Origin: Nemertoderma westbladi
Taxonomy: Eukaryota; Xenacoelomorpha; Nemertodermatida; Nemertodermatidae
Direction of reading: 5' to 3'
DNA length: 64,000 nucleotides
Assembly: GCA_032718475.1 (NCBI GenBank)
Contig: JAUCBJ010008178.1
Coordinates: forward strand, 103,386-167,385
The notes beneath the pieces are model-generated. The model saw only the letters and a program-made list of their open reading frames with translations, was not told the origin of the DNA and made no database searches. Positions 25,605-35,270 of this stretch are shown piece after piece; the stretch's first letter is position 1; the number at the start of each line of letters is the position of its first letter. The translations under genes were made by a program, and so were the position numbers.

Positions 25605-25862
25605 TGAATGGATAGTATGTAGCGTTTGCACGGGTGTAAACACTACGCCGACAACCGGCAACCACTGCCGACAACAGCAAATATGAAAATGTAACCTGAG
25701 TTCGTAACTCTCGTTTATTGTTTTGATTAGACTAACCTTCCACTGTAACCTGTTCCTTTCCCTCAATTAATAAATAACATTAATTAGCTTTAATAATGGT
25801 TGTCGGCGTTGGCTGTCGGCGTTACGGCGTAGCATTTATACCCCGTTTGCACGAAGTGGTTG
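25605..25862 (+). mobile_element. compact MITE-like element related to the 45-bp satellite
   Basis: The left end carries GGGTGTAAACACTACGCCGA near 25632, a diverged satellite unit. The middle has CTCTCGTTTATTGTTTTGAT as at the satellite edge. The right end has GGTTGTCGGCGTTGGCTGTC then GCGTAGCATTTATACCCC, which is the satellite motif in inverted orientation. So the element is short, non-coding and has inverted subterminal repeats present as one or two copies per arm. It sits inside the loop between the inverted arms 24960-25160 and 26236-26425. Confidence 0.7.
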
Positions 25863-26235
25863 GTATCATAAAAGTTGTGTGAATAAAACGCAACACGAGA
25901 TTCGGGGTGATGAACTGATTATGTGAGACCTGCATTTTGCCCACATTGCATATTACTACGTGGCAAGTACTTCAATGAGATATTGTATAAGTACAGTATG
26001 TTTATTACTAAACCGGACTTAACTATACATATTTCATTTACAGTTTACATCATTGTAATTAAACTAATCCACTTAAACTACAGTACATACGTTTTTTTTT
26101 TCTTGCATCTGTGCATATATTATGCTTGGTATTGTACCATCAGACCATATACTGTAATATTATATGGCTTACTCGATTACTAACTGACTAACACTAGCAG
26201 GTTGCAGCTTAATTGCTGTAATATCTGATTACTTT

Positions 26236-26425
26236 GGAATAATGTCAACCTGAACTTTTTCATGTTAGCAATATTCATTGACTCTGTGTTAAACAGGATT
26301 AACGTGATTGGTTGCTGCTTAGTAGCAGCCCCTAGCAGGTTTCTCCAACCACATCACTTGTTTTATACAAAATGGAATAATGTTAACTGGAAAAGCCACG
26401 ATCTAAGCACCCGTCATGTACGGTA
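26236..26425 (+). repeat. right arm of a ~200-bp inverted repeat
   Basis: This is the plus-orientation partner of 24960-25160, with small indels and substitutions. The 1.07-kb spacer between the arms contains the MITE-like element and no gene. Confidence 0.8.
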
Positions 26426-27144
26426 CGTGTAGGTGTATCCACATGGCCATTGGTAGATTGGATTTTTATACTGTATGAAACTCGCTGGTTACAGTAGTGG
26501 CGGCCTCAACCCCAATTAAAACTGTCATGTAACCCTAACCCTAAGTCAAACTCTAACCCTACCTAGCCCGTGTAGGAATACCGTGTAGCGTTTACCCCAA
26601 TTATACTAGTGACGGGCCTAACGGGCCGATAAAGAACCGAGTTTTTATTTAAAATAAAAGAAATACTACCTGATTGATACCTTGTATGTCCGCAATTTAC
26701 CTCCTCATGGCCTCCCATCTGTCAATACCATCACCTGCTGCCACTGGCAGACTGGGCTCAATCCTACTGTAATTGGCCGTCTTTAACAACCTGGGTTCGA
26801 TCCCACCTGGATGTCATTGCCGACTTTGCAAAGCTGTGCCCAACATAATTAATAATAATATGAAACCACTCATTCACCCAAAACACGAATAATAGGTTTT
26901 GAATATGGCTCTTAACCCTTTCCACCCTATGGCATATTTGGTATGCCTTGCGTTAAGGCACTGTGACATACTTGGTATGTCAAATTCTATACTTTATTCT
27001 ACTAACGCCTCAGGATATCAGTGCAGTCCTAGGACAGTTTTCCATGGCTCCAGTGCCCTATGTTGACCATATGTAGGCGGGAAATTTGAATTTATAGGAA
27101 CTGTATATCAAATGTTTGATGTAGGTTAATAAGTAGGTACCGGT
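26426..27144. other. gene-free region left of the HECT/DDE transposon
   Basis: Holds a short CCCTAACCCTAA telomere-like string at about 26530-26575 and a B-box-like GGTTCGATCCC at 26794-26804 without a convincing tRNA partner. At 26930-26985 there are two motifs, TATGGCATATTTGGTATGCC and GACATACTTGGTATGTC, which resemble the outer tip of the adjacent transposon. Confidence 0.5.
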
Positions 27145-27825
27145 CTATGGCATACTTTTGGTATTTTAATTCGATATAATTTTATGACGGTCGATAAAGC
27201 TACCAACATCGACCGTCACTAATTAAATACTGTAAATTATCGACCGTCGTAATTAAATGCTGATAATTATCGTGCGTCGTAATTAAATACTGGAACCAGA
27301 TCGACCGTCGTTATTAATGTTGACATTATCGACCGTCGTAATTAAATACTGGAACCAGATCGACCATCGTTATTAATGTTGACATTATCGACCGTCGTAA
27401 TTAAATACTGGAACCAGATCGACCGTCGTTATTAATGTTGACATTATCGACCGTCGCAATTAAATACTGGAACCAGATCGACCGTCGTTATTAATGTTGA
27501 CATTATCGACCGTCGTAATTAAATACTGGAACCAGATCGACCGTCGTTATTAATGTTGACATTATCGACCGTCGTAATTAAATACTGGAACCAGATCGAC
27601 CGTCGTTATTAATGTTGACATTATCGACCGTCGTAATTAAATACTGGAACCAGATCGACCGTCGTTATTAATGTTGACATTATCGACCGTCGTAATTAAA
27701 TACTGGAACCAGATCGACCGTCGTAATTAATAGCTGTTGTTGTTGCTATGATACCATGAATAGGCGGGATATTTGAATTATGTCCTGCAATAGGCCTAGA
27801 TTTGGGTACTGCAGCTGTACTTTAC
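27145..27825 (+). repeat. left terminal inverted repeat of the transposon
   Basis: Matches the reverse complement of 31612-32030 from the outer tip through ATTCGATATAATTTTATGAC, the CGACCGTCGTAATTAAATAC repeats, GAATAGGCGGGATATTTGAA and TAGATTTGGGTACTGC at the inner end. It is longer than the right arm mainly because it has more copies of the 59-bp internal repeat. Confidence 0.88.
27299..27725 (+). repeat. 59-bp tandem repeat inside the left TIR
   Basis: About seven copies of a 59-bp unit. Each unit holds two CGACCGTCG motifs, one followed by TTATTAATGTTGACATTAT and one by TAATTAAATACTGGAACCAG. Copies differ by only single bases (for example CGACCATCG in one and GTCGCAATT in another), indicating recent homogenisation. 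The right TIR has about two copies. Confidence 0.92.
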
Positions 27826-27974
27826 TGCAGCTGTTATTTATAGTATTTATGCATTATTTGAAGTTTATTCAGTAATACAGTTTGTTTGCTATAGAGGCTA
27901 GTGCACTTTATGTACTGTACTACTGCCCTGCCCTGAATATAGGCGTATAGCTGTATAGGGGTAGACCTAGTATT

Positions 27975-29525
27975 ATGAGTGAACCTCCTCCATGCCCGAA
28001 TTGTCACCACCATCAGAGTGCTTCCGCTAATGATACCGCATCAACTAGTTCAGCTACGACTACCAGTGGTGGGAACTCTGTTAGCTTGTTCAATCCAGGC
28101 CGATTACATGATGAAATTGCAAACGTTTTCGCACCGTATAACATACCGACTAGAGAGCGTACTGGTAGGAGAGTTCCAGCAGCCAGACGAGTTACTTCAA
28201 CAACTGCAAGACGTGCAGCGACTCCACCTGGCCGACCATCGGCTACCGAGTTCTCTAAACCCGTTATAGTGTTAGCTGTTGGCGTTAAGAAAATTGGAAT
28301 TCGGTCGATTATCAAACATTGTTTAATAACATTTAGCCGTCTAGATGGCGAGGATGTCATAGCAGAAAAACTCCGCTCAGTACTACTAATGCCCCCAATT
28401 TGTAACACAGATTTTAGGTTTGTGAAAGCTATCGATAAGAGGGTCGAAAGTTTGTGTGTTGCTGATGATTTTAAGTTTAATGGTAGTGCTTTAATATCTC
28501 TCTACCCAGGTAAAGTTAACATATACATCCAGGTTCAGGCCAATCAAGATACCGGTATCAGTCAATGTAGTGATGATGACAATAACATCCAGGTTCGTAC
28601 GAATCAAGGAACCAGTACCGATCAGCGTAGTGATAATGGCGCAATACATGAAACACCGGTAAATGTACCAGATGTTATTTGGGTTGATAGCAGCGACGAT
28701 GATGGTCATTCCGATTCCGACATTCCGATTCCTACAGCTCCTAACATTCCAAGTTATACAAAAATAGCACCTGGTGATTTAACTGAACTTAAAAAAGTAC
28801 AGTTTAGTTATGATTACGATGACACATCAGCGCAGTTTACTGACCCTGATAACTTTCAGGTAGTTCGCATTCGAAGGCGTTGTGTTTTAGAAGATACAAT
28901 TAAAGCAATGGCCAAATTGGATTTAACAGAAGGAATATTAGTTCGGTATGTTGGAGAACCTGGGTGTGACCAGGGTGGTCTGCGAAGAGATTGGTTTGGT
29001 ACAGTGATAGGATCACTGATTCAATCCTCTATGTTTATTATTATAGATGATAAATACATTATTCCTAGTTCTGCAGATATAACTAAAGTAACAAATGGCT
29101 TATTTACTGCAATAGGAAAGCTGATTGCACTTAATTTAATTCACGGCCAACAGCTATTTACCATAATGCACCCTTTAGTTAGTCGCTATATGTTATATCA
29201 AAATGTTTCGGTGGGTTGCCTAACATTTCTTAGTGAAATTAACTTAACACCATCATGTGTCTCGGATATAATTCAAGGGTCATTTAGTGACGAAGTTACA
29301 GCCAAATGTATTGAAGCTGGAATTATTATTCCACATGGATGCAACGAAGCACAACGACGTAACATAGCAGAGTTATATTTACAATCATTACTATTAATTA
29401 ACAAAGCAGCCATCGACGCTGTCAAGGATAGTTTCTTGAGAGAGATTAGGAACCTCAATCTTGACAATGATATCCTATACAAATATTTGTCAATTGGCCT
29501 TGAAATTAAACTAGACATACTTTGA
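27975..29525 (+). CDS. transposon protein with HECT N-lobe-like domain
   Basis: A 516-residue frame starting at the first ATG inside the left TIR. The N-terminus has a CPNCHHH cluster (residues 7-13). A low-complexity acidic stretch follows, with DSSDDDGHSDSD near 235-247. From about residue 265 onward the sequence resembles the N-lobe of HECT ubiquitin ligases, with the characteristic VRYVGEPGCDQGGLRRDWF at about 322-340 (compare the family signature of Gly-Asp/Gln-Gly-Gly then Arg-Arg/Glu-Phe). The frame ends about 240 residues into the domain. The C-lobe with the catalytic cysteine is not found before the stop or in the 140 bp beyond it. The protein could therefore bind an E2 enzyme but should not form a thioester by itself. 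HECT-type proteins resembling G2E3 occur widely as mobile-element cargo; the role here is unknown. Confidence 0.75.
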   Translation: MSEPPPCPNCHHHQSASANDTASTSSATTTSGGNSVSLFNPGRLHDEIANVFAPYNIPTRERTGRRVPAARRVTSTTARRAATPPGRPSATEFSKPVIVLAVGVKKIGIRSIIKHCLITFSRLDGEDVIAEKLRSVLLMPPICNTDFRFVKAIDKRVESLCVADDFKFNGSALISLYPGKVNIYIQVQANQDTGISQCSDDDNNIQVRTNQGTSTDQRSDNGAIHETPVNVPDVIWVDSSDDDGHSDSDIPIPTAPNIPSYTKIAPGDLTELKKVQFSYDYDDTSAQFTDPDNFQVVRIRRRCVLEDTIKAMAKLDLTEGILVRYVGEPGCDQGGLRRDWFGTVIGSLIQSSMFIIIDDKYIIPSSADITKVTNGLFTAIGKLIALNLIHGQQLFTIMHPLVSRYMLYQNVSVGCLTFLSEINLTPSCVSDIIQGSFSDEVTAKCIEAGIIIPHGCNEAQRRNIAELYLQSLLLINKAAIDAVKDSFLREIRNLNLDNDILYKYLSIGLEIKLDIL

Positions 29526-29664
29526 CAGACATACTAACATGTTAATAGTTAATACCATGTTTAAGCAAAAACACTGGCTAATATTTATTGCATTGCCAAG
29601 ATATAGTATGCAATGCATCCTTAGTAATCAGAGATAAAATTGACTTGTAATTTACAATATGAAA

Positions 29665-30279
29665 TTAGTTTAGGTTTACTCTCCTATATACATAGTCCCG
29701 ACAGTGCATATACAATTCTACATTGAAGTTATTATTAGGCAGTACAACAGTTTGTAATAACTGTTGGAGTTCAGTCCGGTCATCTTCGTTGAGTGGACAT
29801 AGAACATCAGGGACATCAACAACAGTTTCATTGTCTTCAACGACTGGTCCCTCCCAATCAATACCGTATGATTCAAGTTCAGGCGATTCCTCGAGGGAAG
29901 TGGACAATCGGCTATTAATAAATATCTTAGTTGGAGACCAGTAGCTTTCTGTACGTAAACCATGGCGATTCCATGCGTTACGGAAAGTTTCAAGAGAATT
30001 GTTTATCCTATCCTTATAGCAAGTATGGAGTACGAATAAGTCCACTGTGTTCGTTGGATCCAACAAACAGTTATCTTCCATCCAGTAAAACAACTCGTAG
30101 TACAAACTTAGGACAGACCTAAAGACATCTCGCCATAATCTCTCAATTCTCTGATTGTGGGTACTTTTACCCGCTATAAAGCTACCCCTGTTATATCCTC
30201 TATTAGCTATCATTAACGAAGCGACGTCACGGTTCTCCCCACCCTTATCCCCCCTGACACGAGATGGTAATCCATAATA
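29665..30279 (-). CDS. DDE integrase-type transposase, C-terminal piece
   Basis: Continues the catalytic core begun at 31527. It starts [16 protein letters not shown], giving the second catalytic Asp (RGD), and has the Glu in HNQRIERLW, with 34 residues between them. The remainder carries conserved Trp/His-rich stretches and an acidic tail ending at 29665. The join is placed at 30279 because CAG|TATTATGG looks like an acceptor and because the join gives the expected spacing in the family. The frame upstream of this point (to 30357) translates a TATATA microsatellite and is unlikely to be coding. Confidence 0.75.
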   Translation of the reverse strand, partial: YYGLPSRVRGDKGGENRDVASLMIANRGYNRGSFIAGKSTHNQRIERLWRDVFRSVLSLYYELFYWMEDNCLLDPTNTVDLFVLHTCYKDRINNSLETFRNAWNRHGLRTESYWSPTKIFINSRLSTSLEESPELESYGIDWEGPVVEDNETVVDVPDVLCPLNEDDRTELQQLLQTVVLPNNNFNVELYMHCRDYVYRRVNLN

Positions 30280-30615
30280 CTGCATAAGGCACTTTCGCGC
30301 TTCAGCATCAGTGGTTTCACACATACATAGTATATATATATATATATATCGGTACAATGAACCATGCTGTTAAGACCCCCCCCCCCCCCCCCCATTATTT
30401 TTAACCCCCACCGCACCCCGTCGCTATTCCTGTTAGACCCCCATACACATCCAATATATTGTAGTATTACTATTCTCTTTATTGATCTGTAGACTTTATT
30501 AAAACCGTCTCTTTTATTAAAACAAAATTATCTTTATTAACAAACAATAATTTATTTATTTATTTATTTTATTTTATTAATTTAAAAAACACTGATGATG
30601 AAACCCGATACTCTC
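30280..30615. other. intron or insertion splitting the transposase
   Basis: Low-complexity DNA with an 18-base C run at 30376-30393, a (TA)n run at about 30331-30348 and TTTATT repeats near 30548-30585. It has an acceptor-like TTATGCAG on the minus strand at its end but no perfect donor at its beginning. Confidence 0.55.
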
Positions 30616-31527
30616 CTGTACTGCTTCCTGAAACAACTTCAATACAGTTTCAGCACAATTATTCGTTGATAGCCAAAGATATGTTATTAACCGTGAATAA
30701 CCGTCAATGGCACCATGTACAACAAAACACCACCTCACTAGGCTGTGGTGGCCGTCTATATGCCACAGCGAATTTGCACCCCTAACATTATACTTACGGC
30801 GACTAACAAGGGCCCCCCAGCGGTAGGATGAAGATACGGGATCGATTTCTCGTAGAATTGAGGAAACACGATTTAACCCTACATATATATTCTTCATCCG
30901 TAGTAAAGAATTCACCATCCGGCAACCAGCATGTGGAAATTCACGGTGTATTTCTCTAATAGCGGCAAACAGTGTTCCATTTGTAACCACTCGTCTAACT
31001 CGTTGCAAACCGTATTGTCTTACACGTGTCATTATTGCGGACCTACTAACACCGAATATCTTCGAAATTTGCTTCCAAGTAAATCCGGTTTCTTTAAGGA
31101 AACTCAGGGTTTCCGATGGAATGTCAAATGACGGACGACCACGCTGGTTATCGACTCCGATTCTAGACCTGCTAGTAAAACCTCTATATGGCAGTCTAAT
31201 TAAGTCTGTGCAACGAGACGAGGACCTAGACCTATTCTCAGGTGTTACAGCTGTCAGTAAGTTTTTACGCAGTTGAATAAGATAGCCATGATAAGCCACA
31301 CCAGTATGATTATTAGGATAATTAATACTGTTTACTAAGTCCAAGTTTGTTGCTGCGTGACTAATTCGCTGATACAAGTCGTTCAAAACATCAACATCAC
31401 AGATGAGACTTGGTGAACTCTGGATATCATCATGGAGATGTAATTGTTCGCACTTACTAATTACAGACAATATCTCCTGGTGCATTATTTCAACTTGATA
31501 TGCCATATTTAAACTAGCCTCTGGCAA
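30616..31527 (-). CDS. DDE integrase-type transposase, N-terminal piece
   Basis: About 304 codons from the ATG at 31527. A GRPSF motif at 130-134 precedes a helix-turn-helix-like segment, TWKQISKIFGVSRSAIMTRV, at 150-169. An IS3-like linker region follows, then the first catalytic Asp in LWHIDGHHS (D258). The frame continues to 30577 but departs from the family pattern after Q304. The 336 bp between the two pieces are AT-rich with C18, (TA)n and TTTATT runs. No canonical GT is found exactly at the break (the plus codons read CAG then GAGAGT), so this could be a diverged intron or a later insertion. In the latter case the copy is inactive. Confidence 0.75.
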
Positions 31528-31611
31528 ACTAATATAAAATTACGAAACGAAACGAAGGTAATACAACGGCAGGGCAGTACAGTAATTAATTACCTACTGC
31601 AGCACCGCACC

Positions 31612-32030
31612 GGTGTGGTACAGTACAGCAGTACCCAAATCTAGGCCTATTGCAGGACATAATTCAAATATCCCGCCTATTCATGGTATCATAGCAACAA
31701 CAACAGCTATTAATTACGACGGTCGATCTGGTTCCAGTATTTAATTACGACGGTCGATAATGTCAACATTAATAACGACGGTCGATCTGGTTCCAGTATT
31801 TAATTACGACGGTCGATAATGTCAACATTAATAACGACGGTCGATCTGGTTCCAGTATTTAATTACGACGCACGATAATTATCAGCATTTAATTACGACG
31901 GTCGATAATTTACAGCATTTAATTACGACGGTCGATAATTTACAGTATTTAATTAGTGACGGTCGATGTTGGTAGCTTTATCGGCCGTCATAAAATTATA
32001 TCGAATTAAAATACCAAAAGTATGCCATAG
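31612..32030 (-). repeat. right terminal inverted repeat of the transposon
   Basis: Inverted partner of 27145-27825, with about two copies of the 59-bp unit instead of seven and one extra copy of a 30-bp GTCGTAATTAAATGCTGTAA-type repeat near the tip. One base differs close to the tip (GGCCGTCA against GGTCGATA-type spacing), so the arms have begun to diverge. Confidence 0.88.
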
Positions 32031-32239
32031 TGCTTTAGGCATATGCATGGGTGGGTGGGTAGGCCTAGGCAGGTAACGGTAATTATCCAAATTCCACTAA
32101 AATTACGTCACAATCGTGTTTTTTTATTGGCAGGTTATGTATGCGTTAAGGTCATATTCGGAGAAAAGCATTATTGTTCAGTTTAATGAAGGTTTAAATT
32201 ATACCACTTTAACAACTGTTATCGTTATACGTTTTCACT

Positions 32240-32287
32240 GTGACGTCACTAACTACGAGCCAATTGGCCCGTAGTTAGTGACGTCAC
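32240..32287. repeat. 48-bp near-perfect palindrome with two CRE-type sites
   Basis: The arm GTGACGTCACTAACTACG is followed by the palindromic centre GCCAATTGGC and the exact complement of the arm; one A:C mismatch flanks the centre on each side. Each arm holds TGACGTCA, the consensus for CREB/ATF factors. It may be a tiny palindromic mobile element or a cruciform-forming site. Confidence 0.85.
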
Positions 32288-34096
32288 CTCTTGCGATTAG
32301 TTTGCTACATTATTGAACGTACTGTATCTTACAAACGGGTACAGCATCCCTTCTACAGTAGGCCTATTATATGTTTAAGGGGCCAAGGGGTAAATCTTAT
32401 GATTTTAGGGATGAATTTAGAGTATCTATGAGTTTTAATTCCGTAATATGTTATACAATAACGAACCTGTCTTTAGACTGGGTAGTTTTTGTTTAAAGCT
32501 GAGGCCGGCAAAAACACGATGGATATATTTACCTATATCACTCACTATATATGTCTATATTTACCTATATCACTATATATGTCACTATATCACTCACTAT
32601 GTATGTTCACCAAATGGCTTGAAACCACTTGCATGCATTGTAAAATTGTAAACGCAAGTATTTATCAATTGTTGTCTAGTTGTTGAATAAAAAAGTTGGG
32701 AACGATTCGAAGTGCGATATTCGAAATATTTGCATATTTTCAACATTATTGAACGCGAAATTAAATACCCACAACTCCCTTGCTTGAAATGTTTTTCAGG
32801 TGATTGATATTTAGCAATTATTATGAGGTTACTTACTACTGAAATCTGATAGAATGCCAAACATTAATAGCTTAGTAGGTTTTGTTTATCTGGGACGTTT
32901 ACAACAGCTGTCGATTAAACTAACAATACCAGAAACTAAACCAGGGTACCAGCCGGGTACCAAAAGCTGTTTGATAGACTCAATGGTACATATCACCAAA
33001 TTTCATAGGAGTTTTGTACATTATATTGTTAAATTGGTTGCTTCCGATGTTATTTTTTAGGCGAAACTGAGATTACGTAGAATTAATTAGTGTTCTATAC
33101 TTTTATTATCTAATACAGTACATTCATCTCTGTTCAGGCATTTAGCAAGAAAATCTAAACGGTAAGGCTTGGAATGTATTTTATTCTTAAATTGTTATTT
33201 TTGATCAGAATATCCCCCAAAACCGGCAGAAAAAGGACCAAATTTATTAAATTTTATTACATGAATCGAAAGTGCATCGAAATAGAAAAGGTTTGCACGC
33301 AATTTGAGCTAAATCCATGCAGACACTCAAAAATTATTGCAACTTTAGTGTCTACAAGAAGTACTCCAAAACGGAACTCACTATCCAATATTGGTTTGTA
33401 GTTGAGCCTGATCTCTACTTAAATAAATAAATATTCCATAACATAAAATTATTTAACACACAATTTAACATTGAGTAAGGCAGCATCAGGATTTGAAAGG
33501 TACAATAATTTGAATCGCTGCGTAATTATGGAAGCAATTTAGTAAATATTCAATTGATTGTTTGAGTTTGATTGTTAATAATATAATTATTAAATTTCTT
33601 CTCATTATAATGGCATTGTTTCAAACCAACAATTTTTTACCAGTTCTAAATGCAATTTATATAGACTAACCGTGTATCACTCAGGCAACTATATGATTTA
33701 GTTTATTTCGCATTGCTCATGATGTTATTACTGCCTATGTGAAGAATACCAGGTATTCACTTTTCTGTCGAAATTACATTGAAATTTTATAGGCCTATAT
33801 GAAGAATTCGTATTTTTTTAAATGTACCTTATAAAGTGTTTTTTTACGCCATTTCAGTCTTATAACCTGTTGTTTTGGTTAGATTCAGCCCTTCTGTAAC
33901 CTGTATTTTTAATGAAAACCGGGTATTCTTCACATTGGGGTAAACTGCAAAGTGAAAATATACGGCAGAAAATCTGGTATATTTTTCATGGGCCGCCATA
34001 TCTGCAGAACTTGATCAAAAAGTTATATTACTATGCTTTTCGGTTAAAGATATTATTTGGATTTTTCATCAATATTTATTACATTAGTGCCTAAAA
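32288..34096. other. gene-free AT-rich region
   Basis: Contains a short (CTATATCACTCACTATATATG)-like microsatellite at about 32525-32602. Small open frames here (up to 87 codons) show no motif, signal or neighbour support. Nothing else is seen. Confidence 0.5.
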
Positions 34097-34286
34097 CGTG
34101 TCGGAAAGAACTCCTTGTAATTAATTTCAGTAACCGAAATTCAGATATTCTGCCCTCGTGTATTGAGTTTTGCACTCGATGGAATTTTAAAAGCCTCCTT
34201 ACTCGTGCAAATCTCAATACACCCAGATAGATTAATTGAATTTCGGTTAATTAAAATTTGTGACTAAAAGTGCTTCTTTCCGATAC
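34097..34286. mobile_element. small foldback/MITE-like element
   Basis: The outer ends are CGTGTCGGAAAGAA and the inverted TTCTTTCCGATAC. Inner parts are also inverted: AACCGAAATTCA against TGAATTTCGGTT, and GTGTATTGAG with TTGCAC against GTGCAAATCTCAATACAC. The arms are about 85-90 bp and imperfect, around a short centre near 34190. Non-coding. Confidence 0.65.
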
Positions 34287-35270
34287 TTTTTTCTTATCGA
34301 AGAACATTACTTTATACAGTTGAACCTTGAACTTGAAAGACAGGTTCGTTTAAAGCCAGCTTGCTGGCGTTCTAGTAATGGTACTGTATAATGAAATATG
34401 GTATATTATAGTTGTAATAACGTCACTTACCGACCAATCCTATGCTTATTATTTTTATTTAATTAGTTATATTATAATTAATGGGACACCAAAGATCCAA
34501 TTCATGTGCGTACTGTACAGATTCTTTAGAAATACTCCATGCATGGCATGTTGTATTTTTCTCAAAATTTAAATAAAATTTCAATATTCGGTTACCATTA
34601 ATTCAGTATGTGATTGTTATGCAACAGCTTTGGGTGCGGGAAACGAACGTGTTTGATTGGATATTTACTTTGTACTGCCTCTTCTGCCCTACTGTAGCTA
34701 ATTAATGTAATTAATGCTTCGGTACTGTAAATAAAAGTGTTTAAACTGCCAATATTTGTAATAATTATTATTCTTTTAAAAATTCACTTTTTTAACCGCA
34801 AAATTGCGGACATAATAAGTATATACGTCGTTGTTCATAATATAGCACATTGTAGCGTTACGGCACAAGTGATTTTGATTAATACTGTAATTGAAGTAAA
34901 TAATAGAACGAGGGCCGCATAAGCTTTAAAGTGCTAAGTATGAACAATGGCGAATATAATTTTATTTATTTGAGGGGAATTATTTGTAGTTATGTACCTA
35001 AACTTACTGGACATACATAGTAAAATGTATGGCGTAGGTATTATTATTAATTATTATTATTAATTATCATCATACATATTATGTTTAAGATACATAATAG
35101 TACAGTAATTAATGTAGGTAGCACAAACATAGAGAAAATTTATTAATTAATACAGTACCAGAAAAGATAATGTAAGCGGATGGGCTTAGCACAACAACAA
35201 CGCCTGTACCAAAATAAAATATGATTGTAAATATAAATATATGGCTATTTAACTTGAACCTATTAACGGC
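34287..35270. other. gene-free AT-rich region
   Basis: Strongly AT-rich with short homopolymer and ATTATT runs (35040-35065). No gene or RNA signature is visible. Confidence 0.5.

Larger units (their letters stand above)
27145..32030. mobile_element. DNA transposon with long TIRs, HECT-like gene and DDE integrase gene
   Basis: The two ends are inverted copies: CTATGGCATACTTTTGG begins at 27145, and its complement ends at 32030. Identity continues through about 400-680 bp of terminal inverted repeat on each side. The inside holds two convergent genes, a HECT N-lobe-like protein (plus, 27975-29525) and a DDE transposase (minus, 31527 down to 29665), with about 140 bp between their ends. Each gene starts just inside a TIR, so the TIRs may act as promoters. 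A clear target duplication is not visible beside the tips. A rve-type DDE protein with this signature suggests the eukaryotic IS3EU group or a relative; that placement is inferred from memory of the family and unverified. Confidence 0.85.

Noticed and set aside
25464-25766. 100-codon minus-strand frame
   Set aside because: It lies mostly over the MITE-like element and its flank and has no recognisable features.
26530-26575. CCCTAACCCTAA string, possible interstitial telomere repeat
   Set aside because: Only two to three imperfect units; too short to support a telomeric origin.
26793-26805. B-box-like GGTTCGATCCC, possible tRNA or SINE
   Set aside because: No matching A box at the right distance and no cloverleaf could be drawn.
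30213-30416. Minus frame with a Gly-rich start
   Set aside because: The Gly run is the C18 tract read on the other strand; the rest is an out-of-frame shadow of the transposase.
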